Made by a program: the position numbers and the translations under genes
Assembly (NCBI RefSeq): GCF_030697305.1
Contig: NZ_JAUYQL010000057.1
Coordinates: forward strand, 1 to 35,421
DNA from: Phenylobacterium sp.
GTDB lineage: Bacteria > Pseudomonadota > Alphaproteobacteria > Caulobacterales > Caulobacteraceae
DNA: 35,421 nt
Reading direction: 5' to 3'
The notes under the pieces: generated by a model
Seen by the model: the letters and a program-made list of their open reading frames with translations, nothing else
Told to the model about the DNA's origin: nothing
Database searches by the model: none
In this document: positions 5,592-14,073 of the stretch, one piece after another
How the letters are laid out: the number at the start of each line of letters is the position of its first letter
Position numbering within the stretch: the first letter of the stretch is position 1

Positions 5592-7748
5592 TTATTTGAT
5601 GTTGAACATCTCGAAATACTTCGGCAGCGGCCACAGCTCGTCGTCGATCACGCCTTCCAGGGCGTCGGCGGATTTGCGCACCGACAGCATGAGCGGGCAG
5701 ATCTTCTCCGAGCAGAATTTCAGATGGGCTTCGATCGAATCGAAATCGTGCTTGCCGATCTCCGCCTGCAATTTGGCGACATCCGCCATCATCGCATTGG
5801 CGTTCTCGACGGCGCCGCCCAGGCCATTGTCGGAGAGTCCGAGCTTGGCCGCTTTCGACACCGCCGTGATATGCGCGACCGCCGCCGGATAGATCTTGGT
5901 GGTGGCGATGTTGATGACCAGCTTGGCCTCGACCTCGATGGATTGAACGTATTGCTCGGCATAGACGTCGAAGCGGCTCGCCAGTTCCTTGGGCGACAGA
6001 ACGCCGGTGGTCTCGAACAGCTCGACGATTGGCTGTTCTTTGAACACGGGCAGGGCCTCAGCCGAGGTGCGCAGATTGCGCAGCCCGCGCTTTTCGACCG
6101 CTTCCTTGTGCCAGTCCATCGAATAGCCGTTGCCGCCGAAGACGACCTGGCCGTGCTTCTCCATCACTTCCTGCAGAACGACGATGACCGCCTGGGTCTG
6201 GTCGGATTTCGAGGCGAGGGCGGCTTCCAGCTTTCCGGCCATCCAGTTCAGCGAGTCGGCCAGGATCGTATTCATCGCCACCAGCGGACCAGACACCGAT
6301 TGCGACGAACCGACGGCGCGGAATTCGAAGCGATTTCCGGTGAAGGCGAACGGCGAAGTGCGGTTGCGATCGCCCGGGTCGCGCTTGAATTTCAGGATCT
6401 GGGACAGGCCCATGTCCATCATCCCGCCTTCGGCCTTGGCCAGCAGCTCGCCAGTCTTGATGTCCTGGAAGACGCTTTCGAGCTGGTCGCCCAGATAGAC
6501 GGACATGATCGCCGGCGGCGCCTCATTGGCGCCAAGTCGGTGGTCGTTCGAGGCCGAGGCGATGACGGCGCGCAACAGCGGGCCATAGAGATGCACGCCG
6601 CGGATGACTGCGCCGCAGAACAGCAGGAAGTTCAGATTGCTGTGCGGGGTGTCGCCCGGATCGAGCAGGTTGCCCTGGGTGGCGTTGCCGACCGACCAGT
6701 TGACGTGTTTGCCCGAGCCGTTGACGCCAGCGAACGGCTTCTCGTGCAGCAGGCACATGAACCCGTGCTCTTTCGCGGTCGACTTCATGATCGTCATCAT
6801 CAACTGCTGATGATCGGCGGCGACGTTGGCGGCTTCGAAGTAGGGTGCGAGTTCAAACTGACCGGGCGCAACCTCATTGTGGTGCGTCTTGGCCGGGATG
6901 CCCAGGCGATAGAGCTTGTCTTCGAAGTCCTGCATGAAGACCTGGACGCGGGCCGGGATCGCGCCGAAGTAATGGTCGTCGAATTGCTGACCCTTGGCGG
7001 GCGAGGCGCCAAACAGGGTGCGTCCGCACAGCAGCAGGTCTGGGCGGGCGTTGGCGAAATTCTCGTCGATCAGGAAGTACTCCTGCTCGGCGCCGCAGCT
7101 TGAATTGACCGTGCCGATCTCGGTCTCGCCCATCAGAGTCAGGACCTTCTGGGCGGCCTTGTTGACCGCCAGGTTCGAGCGCAGCAGCGGGATCTTCTTG
7201 TCCAGCGCTTCGCCGGTCCAGGAGACGAAGACGCTGGGGATCATCAGGACGGCGCCATTGGCGGTCGTCATGACGAAGGCCGGGCTGGTCGGGTCCCAGG
7301 CGGTGTAGCCGCGCGCAGCGTTGGTCATGCGCAAGCTGCCATTGGGGAAGGAAGAGCCGTCCGGCTCACCCTTGATCAGCAGGCTGCCAGTGAATTCCGT
7401 GATCGATCCACCTTCCGGATTGGTGATGATGAAGCCGTCGTGCTTCTCCGCGGTGATGTTCGTCATCGGATAGAAGACGTGGGAGAAGAACTTGGCCCCC
7501 TTGGCCATCGCCCATTCTTTCATTGCGGCGGCGACCACCTCGGCGACGGTGGGATCGAGCGCGGCGCCCGTCATCACCGTGTTCTTCATCGCCTTGAAGG
7601 CGTTCTTGGAGAGCGCCTCTTCCATGGTGGCGAGATTGAAGACGTCGCTGGCCCAGATGTCCTTCAGAGGCTCGGTCTGGGTGTAGGTCTTGGAGACGCG
7701 GTTGGTGATCTGCGCGATCGCCTGCGCCCGCGATTGATTGGAACTCAT
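5592..7748 (-). CDS. glnN: Glutamine synthetase type III
   Basis: A 718-aa enzyme for ATP-dependent amidation of glutamate to glutamine; the length matches the type III family (about 700-730 aa) and is far longer than GlnA type I (about 470). The N-terminal GSIII domain shows 'KNAFKAMKNTVMTGAALDP' and 'MKEWAMAKGAKFFSHVFYPM' with 'TNITAEKHDGF'. The catalytic part shows 'SSCGAEQEYFLID', 'THHNEVAPGQFELAPYFEAA', 'FAGVNGSGKHVNWSVGNATQ' and 'GNRFEFRAVGSSQSVSGPL'. The start at 7748 ('MSSNQSRAQA') is preferred over an ATG 14 codons earlier because AAAGGG sits 8 nt upstream. It stands alone, with 272 bp upstream and no ammonium transporter or GlnB gene nearby. Codon use looks somewhat less GC-rich than that of the neighbours. 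Confidence 0.95.
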   Translation of the reverse strand: MSSNQSRAQAIAQITNRVSKTYTQTEPLKDIWASDVFNLATMEEALSKNAFKAMKNTVMTGAALDPTVAEVVAAAMKEWAMAKGAKFFSHVFYPMTNITAEKHDGFIITNPEGGSITEFTGSLLIKGEPDGSSFPNGSLRMTNAARGYTAWDPTSPAFVMTTANGAVLMIPSVFVSWTGEALDKKIPLLRSNLAVNKAAQKVLTLMGETEIGTVNSSCGAEQEYFLIDENFANARPDLLLCGRTLFGASPAKGQQFDDHYFGAIPARVQVFMQDFEDKLYRLGIPAKTHHNEVAPGQFELAPYFEAANVAADHQQLMMTIMKSTAKEHGFMCLLHEKPFAGVNGSGKHVNWSVGNATQGNLLDPGDTPHSNLNFLLFCGAVIRGVHLYGPLLRAVIASASNDHRLGANEAPPAIMSVYLGDQLESVFQDIKTGELLAKAEGGMMDMGLSQILKFKRDPGDRNRTSPFAFTGNRFEFRAVGSSQSVSGPLVAMNTILADSLNWMAGKLEAALASKSDQTQAVIVVLQEVMEKHGQVVFGGNGYSMDWHKEAVEKRGLRNLRTSAEALPVFKEQPIVELFETTGVLSPKELASRFDVYAEQYVQSIEVEAKLVINIATTKIYPAAVAHITAVSKAAKLGLSDNGLGGAVENANAMMADVAKLQAEIGKHDFDSIEAHLKFCSEKICPLMLSVRKSADALEGVIDDELWPLPKYFEMFNIK

Positions 7749-7784
7749 GAATTCGCCCTTTGCCCGAATGTCTGCCTTGAGCAT

Positions 7785-7810
7785 CAGCAAGCCGGGCGGA
7801 GACGGGTCAA
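7785..7810 (-). promoter_or_regulatory. Candidate housekeeping promoter for the glutamine synthetase gene
   Basis: On the minus strand TTGACCC (7810-7804) resembles the caulobacterial -35 TTGACGS, followed after 11 nt by GCTTGCTG (7792-7785), a partial match to the -10 GCTANAWC. The spacing fits the 10-14 nt reported for this class. No convincing sigma-54 element (GG-N10-GC) was seen. The rest of the 7749-8020 gap shows nothing else that I recognise. Confidence 0.3.
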
Positions 7811-8020
7811 CGAAGTCCGATGCGATCGTTGAAAGCTTGCAGTGAATCGTCCGAACGAGGCGTAGTCGTGCTCAATAAGTATGCGATCTGCACGCATGCG
7901 AACTCTCGCCTTTTCGCCAGCAAGGCGCGGAACTGGCAGAGCTGTCGCTTGATGACTGCGTGTCTTGCCGCGGGCGGCAGGCGCTGTGCAGCGGGTGGTC
8001 GACGGTGTCGTCCGCGGCTT

Positions 8021-8989
8021 CTACAGCCACTGCGCCCGTTTGAAGCGCGAATAGAGGATGGCGCAGAGCACGACGATCACGCCGACCACCAGGAAATAGC
8101 CGTAGCGCCAGCGCAGCTCGGGCATGAAATCGAAGTTCATGCCGTAGATACCGGCGATGGCGGTGGGCACGGCTAGGATCGCGGCCCAGGCGGCGAGGCG
8201 GCGTGTGATCGTGCCCTGTCGCTGCTGCTCCAGCAGGGTGCTCGCCTCGAACACCGACGACAGCACGTCGCGCAGGGTCTCGACCAGCGAGGCGACCCGG
8301 CGGATGTGGTCGAGCACGTCGCGGAAGTAGGGGCGCACCTCCGCGTCAATGCACGGCATGTCATGATGGACCAGCCGCGAGATCACCTCTTCCATGGGCC
8401 CCAGGATTCGCCGAAAGCGCATCAGCTCGCGCCGCAGGGTGAAGATGCGGGTGATCTGCTCGCGGTTCAGGAAGGCGTCGAGGGCGTAACGCTCCATGGC
8501 CAGCACTTCCTCCTCGATCTCCTCGACGATCGGCAGATAGCCGTCGACGATGAAGTCGAGCACCGCGTGGAGGACGTAGTCGACCCCGTGCTTGAGCTGG
8601 CTGGGCGCGGCCTCCAGATGCTGGCGCAATTCGACGTGGCCGCGGGCTGAGCCGTGCCGCACGGTGATGATGTAGTGCGGGCCGATGAAGATCGCGGTCT
8701 CGCCATAGGCGATCTCGCCGCCCTCCAGGTGGGCGGTGCGGGCGACCACGAAGAGATCATCGCCGTAGATGTCGACCTTAGGCATCTGCCGCGCGTTAGT
8801 GGCGTCTTCGACCGCCAGGGGATGCAGTCCGAAGCGCGCCTGCAGCACGGCCAGCTCGCCGACCGCCGGGTCGACCAGCCCAACCCAGGCGAACTCGTGC
8901 TCCGCCACATCGAGGCTCTCCGGCGACATCGGGTCGATCTCGCGGATCCGCTCGCCGTTCCGATACACATAGGCCGCAACGACTGGCAT
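8021..8989 (-). CDS. corA: CorA-family Mg2+/Co2+ transporter
   Basis: A 322-aa inner-membrane channel protein. The long cytoplasmic N-terminal funnel has 'EFAWVGLVDPAVGELAVLQA' and 'FGLHPLAVEDATN', typical of CorA. The C-terminus has two membrane helices; the first, 'AAWAAILAVPTAIAGIYGMN', ends in the diagnostic selectivity motif Gly-Met-Asn, and the second runs 'YGYFLVVGVIVVLCAILYSR'. The basic tail 'FKRAQWL' closes the protein, as in other members. GGAGG 5 nt before the ATG at 8989 supports the start. Transcription is in the same direction as the ligase operon upstream, but a gap of 82 nt and its own ribosome-binding site leave co-transcription open. Confidence 0.95.
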   Translation of the reverse strand: MPVVAAYVYRNGERIREIDPMSPESLDVAEHEFAWVGLVDPAVGELAVLQARFGLHPLAVEDATNARQMPKVDIYGDDLFVVARTAHLEGGEIAYGETAIFIGPHYIITVRHGSARGHVELRQHLEAAPSQLKHGVDYVLHAVLDFIVDGYLPIVEEIEEEVLAMERYALDAFLNREQITRIFTLRRELMRFRRILGPMEEVISRLVHHDMPCIDAEVRPYFRDVLDHIRRVASLVETLRDVLSSVFEASTLLEQQRQGTITRRLAAWAAILAVPTAIAGIYGMNFDFMPELRWRYGYFLVVGVIVVLCAILYSRFKRAQWL

Positions 8990-9071
8990 TCGTCCTCCAC
9001 GCAGGCTCGCAGACCGCCTATTCGCTAGCGCTGTTTTGGCTCCGCGGCGAGCCCGGCGACGGGGAGCGGGT

Positions 9072-10634
9072 TCAACCGACCATCCGGTCGCGCCCTGCCC
9101 AGAAGGCGGCGCGCAGTTGCTTCTTGTCGACCTTGCCGACCGAGGTGGCGGGCAGGGCGTCCATGAAGTCGATGCGCTTTGGCGTCTGCACTGGACCCTT
9201 GCGGGCGCGCACGTGCTGCATCAACGCCTCGGCCTCGACCTGGGCGCCGGCGCGCAGCACCACGGCGGCGGCCACCGCCTCGCCCCACTTGGCGTCGGGA
9301 ACGCCGAACACCGCGACCTGGGAGACCGCCGGGTGGGCGCTGAGCGCGTCCTCGACCTCGCGCGGATAGACGTTGAAGCCGCCGGTGACGATCATGTCCT
9401 TGCGGCGGTCGACGATGTAGAGATAGCCCCGCGGATCGGCGCGGGCGACGTCGCCGGTATGCAGCCACCCGTGCTGGGTGGCCTCGGCGGTCAGCTCCGG
9501 CAGGTTCCAGTAGCCTTCGAAGGCGTGGACGCTGCGCACGCAGATCTCGCCGGGCTCGCCCTGCGCCACCTCCGACCCGTCCTCGTTCAACAGGCGCACG
9601 TCGACCCCCGGAACCGGCACGCCGCATGAGCCGAAGCGCTCCGGATTGGCCGGGTCGTGGTCGGCCTTGCTGAGGACGCTGATCGGATAGCATTCCGACT
9701 GGCCGTAAAGCTGCGAGAACACCGGGCCGATGCGCTGCATGCCCTCGATCAGCCGGCTAGGGGACATCGGCGATGCGCCGTAGAGCAGCAACTCCAGGGA
9801 GCTGAGATCGGCTGTATCCAGATCGGGGTCGTCCAGCAGGCCGTAGATCATCGTCGGCACCATCAGCGCCATGTTGATCCGCTCGCGCGCGATGGTGTCG
9901 AGCACGCCGCGGCTGGAGAAGCCGTTCATCAGGTGCACCCGACCACCCTTGAACAGGGTCGGCAGGATCTTCTGGCCGGTGACGTGGCTGATCGGGGCGA
10001 CGGCGAGGTAAATGGGATTATCGGGGATCTCGAAAGCGCCCAGCACCGCGCCCGGCCGCGCGGCGGCGGCGACATGGCGGGTGACCACGCCCTTCGGCCG
10101 CCCGGTGGTGCCGCCGGTATAGTTGAGCACCGCCAGGTCGTCGGCTTGGGCGAGGTCGCGGGCGGTGACCGCGCCGGCGTCTTGCGCCGCGGCCAGAAGG
10201 TCGATCCCGTAGTCGGCCTGGCCCAGCGTGAAGAACACGCCGACGCCGGCCTGAGCCGCCAGTTCCGCGCCGCGCGCGCCGTGCCGGGGCACATCGACGA
10301 CCAGGGCGTCGGCCTCGGCGTTGCCGACCTGATACAGATGGTCGTCCAGTGAGCCGATGGGGTGCAACGGCGTCAGGCTGAGACCGTTGGCCTGGGCCGC
10401 GACGCCGGCGCACCAGGCCTCGACGCGGTTGCCCGCCAACAGCGCCAGGCGTTTCCCACGAACCAGTCCGTGGGCCGCATACACGCTCTGGAAGCGGGCG
10501 ATCAGGTCAAGGGTCTGGGCGTAGGTGATTTCGCCGCCCTCCCAGCTGAACGCCACGCGGTCGGGGTGGCGCGCGAGGACGCGCAGCGACAGGCCGCTGA
10601 GCGTGCTGCCCGCGCGTACAGGCTGGTCGGTCAT
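9072..10634 (-). CDS. Acyl-CoA synthetase (AMP-forming ligase)
   Basis: A 520-aa ANL-superfamily enzyme that activates a carboxylic acid with ATP and CoA. The phosphate-binding motif 'YTGGTTGRPKG' is at residues 172-182. The A5-type segment 'FSQLYGQSECYPISVLS', the A7/A8 hinge 'GWLHTGDVARADPRGYLYIV' with 'DRRKDMIVTGGFNVYPREVE', and the A10 lysine (about Lys501, 'SVGKVDKKQLR') are all present, so it should be active. Length and hinge fit medium/long-chain or aromatic acyl-CoA ligases; the exact substrate is not readable. Its start overlaps the nitronate monooxygenase stop by 4 nt (ATGA), so they form an operon. Confidence 0.9.
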   Translation of the reverse strand: MTDQPVRAGSTLSGLSLRVLARHPDRVAFSWEGGEITYAQTLDLIARFQSVYAAHGLVRGKRLALLAGNRVEAWCAGVAAQANGLSLTPLHPIGSLDDHLYQVGNAEADALVVDVPRHGARGAELAAQAGVGVFFTLGQADYGIDLLAAAQDAGAVTARDLAQADDLAVLNYTGGTTGRPKGVVTRHVAAAARPGAVLGAFEIPDNPIYLAVAPISHVTGQKILPTLFKGGRVHLMNGFSSRGVLDTIARERINMALMVPTMIYGLLDDPDLDTADLSSLELLLYGASPMSPSRLIEGMQRIGPVFSQLYGQSECYPISVLSKADHDPANPERFGSCGVPVPGVDVRLLNEDGSEVAQGEPGEICVRSVHAFEGYWNLPELTAEATQHGWLHTGDVARADPRGYLYIVDRRKDMIVTGGFNVYPREVEDALSAHPAVSQVAVFGVPDAKWGEAVAAAVVLRAGAQVEAEALMQHVRARKGPVQTPKRIDFMDALPATSVGKVDKKQLRAAFWAGRDRMVG

Positions 10635-11608
10635 GGCTGCATCTCCCTGACTTCAGCGACGGCCGCCAGGTATTCACGCCGCGTCGTCTCGATGACCTCG
10701 GCCACGCCTTGCACCGCGCCGACGCCGGACACCGAGTGTCCGGCGCTCCAAACGTCGACCCAGCGCTGGCGGCCGGGACCCGCCTGGCCGCCCCCGTACA
10801 TCTCCGCCGAACTGCTGACGCTCACCGCCTCGTCGAGCGAGGCGGGATCGAGGCCGACGGCACGGATCGACGGTAGCAGCATGTTGGTGTTGAGCCCGGT
10901 GAAGGCCTTGGTGGTCATCACGTCGTCGAGCGTCGCCTCGACCAACATCGCCTTATAGGCGTCCTTCGCCATGCTCTCGTGGGTGGCGATCAGCTTGGTG
11001 CCCATGTAGGCGAGATCGCAGCCGAGGGCGCGGGCCGCCCACAGAGCCTGGCCGTCTGCGACGCCGCCAGCCAGCACGATCGGGCCGTCGAAGATCGCCC
11101 GGACGGCGCGCACGAAAGCGAAGGGGTTCATCCAGCCGGTCTGTCCGCCGGCGCCTGCGGTGAGCAGCACCAGCCCGTCGGCGCCCGCCTCGATCGCCTT
11201 CTGCGCATGGCGCAGGGTGGCGACGTCGGCCAGCACCAGACAGCCGGCGTCACGCAGCGGCGCGACGACGGCGGCCGGCGAGCCGACGCTGGTGATGACG
11301 ACCTCGACCTTGGCGCGGATCAGCCTGGCGAGGTCGTCGGCCATTCTCGGCGAGCGGATGATCAGGTTGGCGCACCACGGCGCAGCGGGGGGCTCCACGG
11401 CGGCGAGCTCGGCGTTGATGCGCGTAAGCCACGCATCCAACTCCTCGCCCGAACGAGCGTTGGCGGTGGGGAAGGAGCCGACCACGCCGGATTTGCAGGC
11501 GGCGATCACCAGATCAGGCCCCGAGACGCGCAGCATCGGCGCTGCGATCAAAGGCAGGCGGAGGCGGCGCGTTATGTTTTCCGGCAGGCGCGCGGCCATC
11601 ATCTCCAT
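10631..11608 (-). CDS. Nitronate monooxygenase / 2-nitropropane dioxygenase-like flavoprotein
   Basis: A 325-aa TIM-barrel FMN enzyme. Family features are 'LPLIAAPMLRVSGPDLVIA' at the N-terminus, 'ADGLVLLTAGAGGQTGWMNP' (a variant of the usual AGGHxG phosphate loop), 'GPIVLAGGVADGQALWAARA' and 'DLAYMGTKLIATHESMAKDA'. Members oxidise alkyl nitronates, but many paralogues sit with lipid genes and have unknown substrates, as seems likely here next to an acyl-CoA ligase. Start choice is open: ATG codons at 11608, 11602 and 11599 share one AGGGG, whose spacing best suits 11602. It is the first gene of a two-gene operon and is divergent from the cupin gene across 162 bp. Confidence 0.85.
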   Translation of the reverse strand: MEMMAARLPENITRRLRLPLIAAPMLRVSGPDLVIAACKSGVVGSFPTANARSGEELDAWLTRINAELAAVEPPAAPWCANLIIRSPRMADDLARLIRAKVEVVITSVGSPAAVVAPLRDAGCLVLADVATLRHAQKAIEAGADGLVLLTAGAGGQTGWMNPFAFVRAVRAIFDGPIVLAGGVADGQALWAARALGCDLAYMGTKLIATHESMAKDAYKAMLVEATLDDVMTTKAFTGLNTNMLLPSIRAVGLDPASLDEAVSVSSSAEMYGGGQAGPGRQRWVDVWSAGHSVSGVGAVQGVAEVIETTRREYLAAVAEVREMQP

Positions 11609-11770
11609 CCCCTACGCGGGCTCTCAGGCACCGCGCTCGACCCAACCTAGTGGCGTGCGAGGGTGCGGCAAGCTCAGTTCTGGACCCAGGTGGCCGATTC
11701 ATCTGGGCGAGGCGTGAACGCGATGCGTATCCTCGTCCAGCGCGCCATCAGAGCGCGGCGGGAGGATGCG

Positions 11771-12265
11771 ATGCGGAAGACCCTGTCTTTGATTGCAGTG
11801 ACTTGGGCGGCGATGTCGGCGGGCGCGATGGCCCAACCCGCCCCGCCTGTCGAACCGGACATCACGTTCATCAGCGCCGAGCAGACCGCGGCGCTGATCG
11901 CCAAGGCCAAGGCCGAGCGCAAGGACACGGCCATGGCGCCGGTGCAGACCATGGTTCGCGCACCAGGCCTGCGCGCGTTGGTGGAGTATCGGGTCGGCCC
12001 GACGCCGGCCTCGATTCACGAGCACGAGGCCGAGCTGTTCTACGTGCTCGAGGGTTCCGGCGCGATGATCGTCGGCGGCGCCCTGACTGACGCCAAGCGG
12101 GCCAACGCGAGCAACTTCACCGGCACGGGCGTCAGTGGAGGCGTGACCTATCCCCTGTCCAAGGGGGACTTCTTGTTGGTCCCCGCAGGTACTCCGCACT
12201 ACTACGCCCAGGTCGGTACGCAGGGCCTGACGGTGATGAGCCTCCACATCCCGGTCGCGCCCTGA
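11771..12265 (+). CDS. Secreted cupin-domain protein
   Basis: A 164-aa protein with signal peptide 'MRKTLSLIAVTWAAMSAGAM' and AQ at the likely cleavage site. The start is fixed by GGGAGG about 6 nt upstream; the frame is open earlier without such a site. The single cupin barrel shows motif 1 'ASIHEHEAELFYVLEGSGAM' (metal ligands HxH...E) and motif 2 'LSKGDFLLVPAGTPHYY' (final His), so it should bind a metal in the periplasm. Reaction or ligand is unknown. It could be a dioxygenase-like enzyme or a sugar-binding protein. The EamA gene follows after 37 nt. Confidence 0.85.
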   Translation: MRKTLSLIAVTWAAMSAGAMAQPAPPVEPDITFISAEQTAALIAKAKAERKDTAMAPVQTMVRAPGLRALVEYRVGPTPASIHEHEAELFYVLEGSGAMIVGGALTDAKRANASNFTGTGVSGGVTYPLSKGDFLLVPAGTPHYYAQVGTQGLTVMSLHIPVAP

Positions 12266-12302
12266 GCCGCGCGATGCACGACCACGATCTGGGGCACGGC
12301 CG

Positions 12303-12734
12303 ATGACCATGCTACCCTGGCAGGGATGGGCGCTGCTCTCGGCGGTGTTCGCGGCGCTGACCGCGATCTTCGGCAAGGTCGGCGTCGAGGCCATCAACAG
12401 CGACTTCGCGACCTTCATCCGGACCATCGTGATCCTTTTCGTGCTGGGAACGATTGTGCTGGCGACGCAGCAGTTCCAGTCGCTGAACGGTGTTTCGGGT
12501 CGGACCTATCTGTTCCTGGCGCTGTCCGGGCTGGCCGCCGGAGCATCGTGGATCTGCTACTACCGGGCGCTGAAGTTGGGCGACGCCGCGCGCGTCGCGC
12601 CCATCGACAAGATGAGCGTGGTGCTGGTCGCTGTCTTTGGCGTCGCCTTCCTCGGCGAGCGGCTTTCGGCGCGCAACTGGGCTGGCGTGGCGCTGATCGC
12701 CGTGGGCGCGGTGCTGGTGGCCCTGAAGCGCTGA
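12303..12734 (+). CDS. Short EamA-family membrane protein (single DMT domain)
   Basis: A 143-aa inner-membrane protein with about five hydrophobic helices, for example 'GWALLSAVFAALTAIFGKVG', 'FIRTIVILFVLGTIVLA', 'YLFLALSGLAAGASWICYYR' and 'WAGVALIAVGAVLVAL'. This equals one EamA unit (COG2510-like) rather than the usual ten-helix transporter, so it would have to dimerise to transport. The loop 'DAARVAPIDKMSVVLVAVFG' and 'FLGERLS' are characteristic of the family. Substrate unknown. The stop codon lies within a hairpin (12732-12752). Confidence 0.88.
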   Translation: MTMLPWQGWALLSAVFAALTAIFGKVGVEAINSDFATFIRTIVILFVLGTIVLATQQFQSLNGVSGRTYLFLALSGLAAGASWICYYRALKLGDAARVAPIDKMSVVLVAVFGVAFLGERLSARNWAGVALIAVGAVLVALKR

Positions 12735-12752
12735 GACCGGTCGAAGGTCTCA
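12732..12752 (+). terminator. Hairpin overlapping the EamA stop codon
   Basis: TGAGACC-ggtcgaa-GGTCTCA is a 7-bp perfect stem with a 7-nt loop, and its first three bases are the stop codon. No T run follows. It may act as a weak terminator between the EamA gene and the GNAT/GT2 cassette. The remaining gap to 12924 holds no recognised gene. Confidence 0.35.
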
Positions 12753-12924
12753 AGGCCGTAGCTCAGGCCATGCCCCCGTAAGAGCACGCGCGCATGCGCA
12801 GGGAAGGGGCCGATCGAGAAATCGGGTCGCGGCATGCCAAAGCACGGGGCTGCAATCTGGGCGCGCGATCACGATGTCACGGTCGTTCCACGATTCCATA
12901 ACCCGCGGGCGTTATAGGGAGAGG

Positions 12925-14073
12925 ATGTTGCAAGCCGATACCCTGCACCCGCGAGACCTGACGCCGGCGGACGACGCCGCCTGGCGCTTGCTGTGTGCTT
13001 CAGAAGTCGGCCTGTCGGGGCCGTTGCTTGGCCCTGATTTCGCGCGCGCGGTCGGAACGGTGCGCGAGGACGCCCGGGTCACGGTGTGGCGCGAGGACGC
13101 CGCCGCCGTGGGGTTCCTGGCGCATCATCGCCGCCCAGGCGCCTTTGCACGTCCGATCGGGGCGCCCCTGTCCGATTACCACGGGCTAGTGGCCCGCCAG
13201 CGGCTGGACCCGGCCGAGGCGTTGGCCGCGGCAGGCTTGAACGCCTTTCGGTTCACCGGGTTGATCGATCCGACAGGCGCCCTGGAGGGCGCGATCAAGA
13301 GCAGCCGCGAGGCGTTCGTTATTGTCCTCGACGGCTCGGCCGAGGACTACCTGGAGGCCCTGCGGGCTGCGAGTCCCAAGCGGTTCAAGAACTATCGCCG
13401 CCTAGACCATAAGCTGGAGCGCGATGTCGGCCCGCTGAGCGTCGTGGCGCCCGATCGGTCGATCGAGGCCTTCGAGGCGCTGATCGCCTGGAAGCGCGAT
13501 CAGCTCGAGCGGACGGGCGGCCACGACTTCCTGCGTCCCGTCTGGACCGACCGGCTCATGCGCAGCCTGCTGGCGCGCACGGACGGGGATTTCCAGGGCC
13601 TGATGGTCAACCTGTATGCAGGCGAGCGTCTGGTCGGCGGACATTTCGGTGTGCGCCTGGGCGCCCAGTTCCATCCCTGGATCGCCTCAATGGACCCGGA
13701 GCTGGCGGCCTGGTCGCCGGGGCAGGTGTTCCTGTCGCGGGCGATCTCCGCCATGCCGTCGCTGGGTCTCGTGCGCTACGACCTCGGGCCCGGCCACGAA
13801 CACTACAAGCGCCCCTTCGCGTCGCAGACGGTGAGCGTCCACGAGGGTCTGGCGACGACGCTGCGCCCGGCGGGACGCGCCATGCAGGCGTTCGAGGACA
13901 CCTGGGCGCTGGCCGGCGCACGGCGCGGCGGGGCGGTGGAGCGTCTGCGGCGCAGGCTGGACGTGATCGCCACGGTGGAGCTGTCGCTGCCGGGCCGCGC
14001 GCGCGCGCTGGCCCAGGCGTTCGCCGCCCAGACCCGCAAGCGTCAGGCGGCGGACTCGGAGATCGCCGGATGA
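12925..14073 (+). CDS. CelD/BcsL-type GNAT N-acyltransferase
   Basis: A 382-aa protein of the CelD/BcsL branch of GNAT proteins, linked to cellulose and exopolysaccharide modification. The core has 'AASPKRFKNYRRLDHKLERD', 'FEALIAWKRDQLERTGGHDF' and 'LYAGERLVGGHFGVRLGAQF', followed by 'YDLGPGHEHYKRPFASQTVS', the typical 'DfG.G...YK..f' signature. The start at 12925 ('MLQADTLHP') is chosen because AGGGAG immediately precedes it; an ATG at 12874 has no ribosome-binding site. Caulobacter HfsK, a holdfast-modifying enzyme, belongs to this family, but orthology cannot be shown here. The stop overlaps the next start (ATGA), making it the first gene of a three-gene cassette. Confidence 0.82.
   Translation: MLQADTLHPRDLTPADDAAWRLLCASEVGLSGPLLGPDFARAVGTVREDARVTVWREDAAAVGFLAHHRRPGAFARPIGAPLSDYHGLVARQRLDPAEALAAAGLNAFRFTGLIDPTGALEGAIKSSREAFVIVLDGSAEDYLEALRAASPKRFKNYRRLDHKLERDVGPLSVVAPDRSIEAFEALIAWKRDQLERTGGHDFLRPVWTDRLMRSLLARTDGDFQGLMVNLYAGERLVGGHFGVRLGAQFHPWIASMDPELAAWSPGQVFLSRAISAMPSLGLVRYDLGPGHEHYKRPFASQTVSVHEGLATTLRPAGRAMQAFEDTWALAGARRGGAVERLRRRLDVIATVELSLPGRARALAQAFAAQTRKRQAADSEIAG

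Noticed and set aside
5331..7103. 590-codon open frame on the plus strand
   Set aside because: It is antisense to the type III glutamine synthetase and begins inside the SDR gene; composition is Arg/Asp/Gly/His-rich without domains, as expected of shadows in GC-rich DNA.
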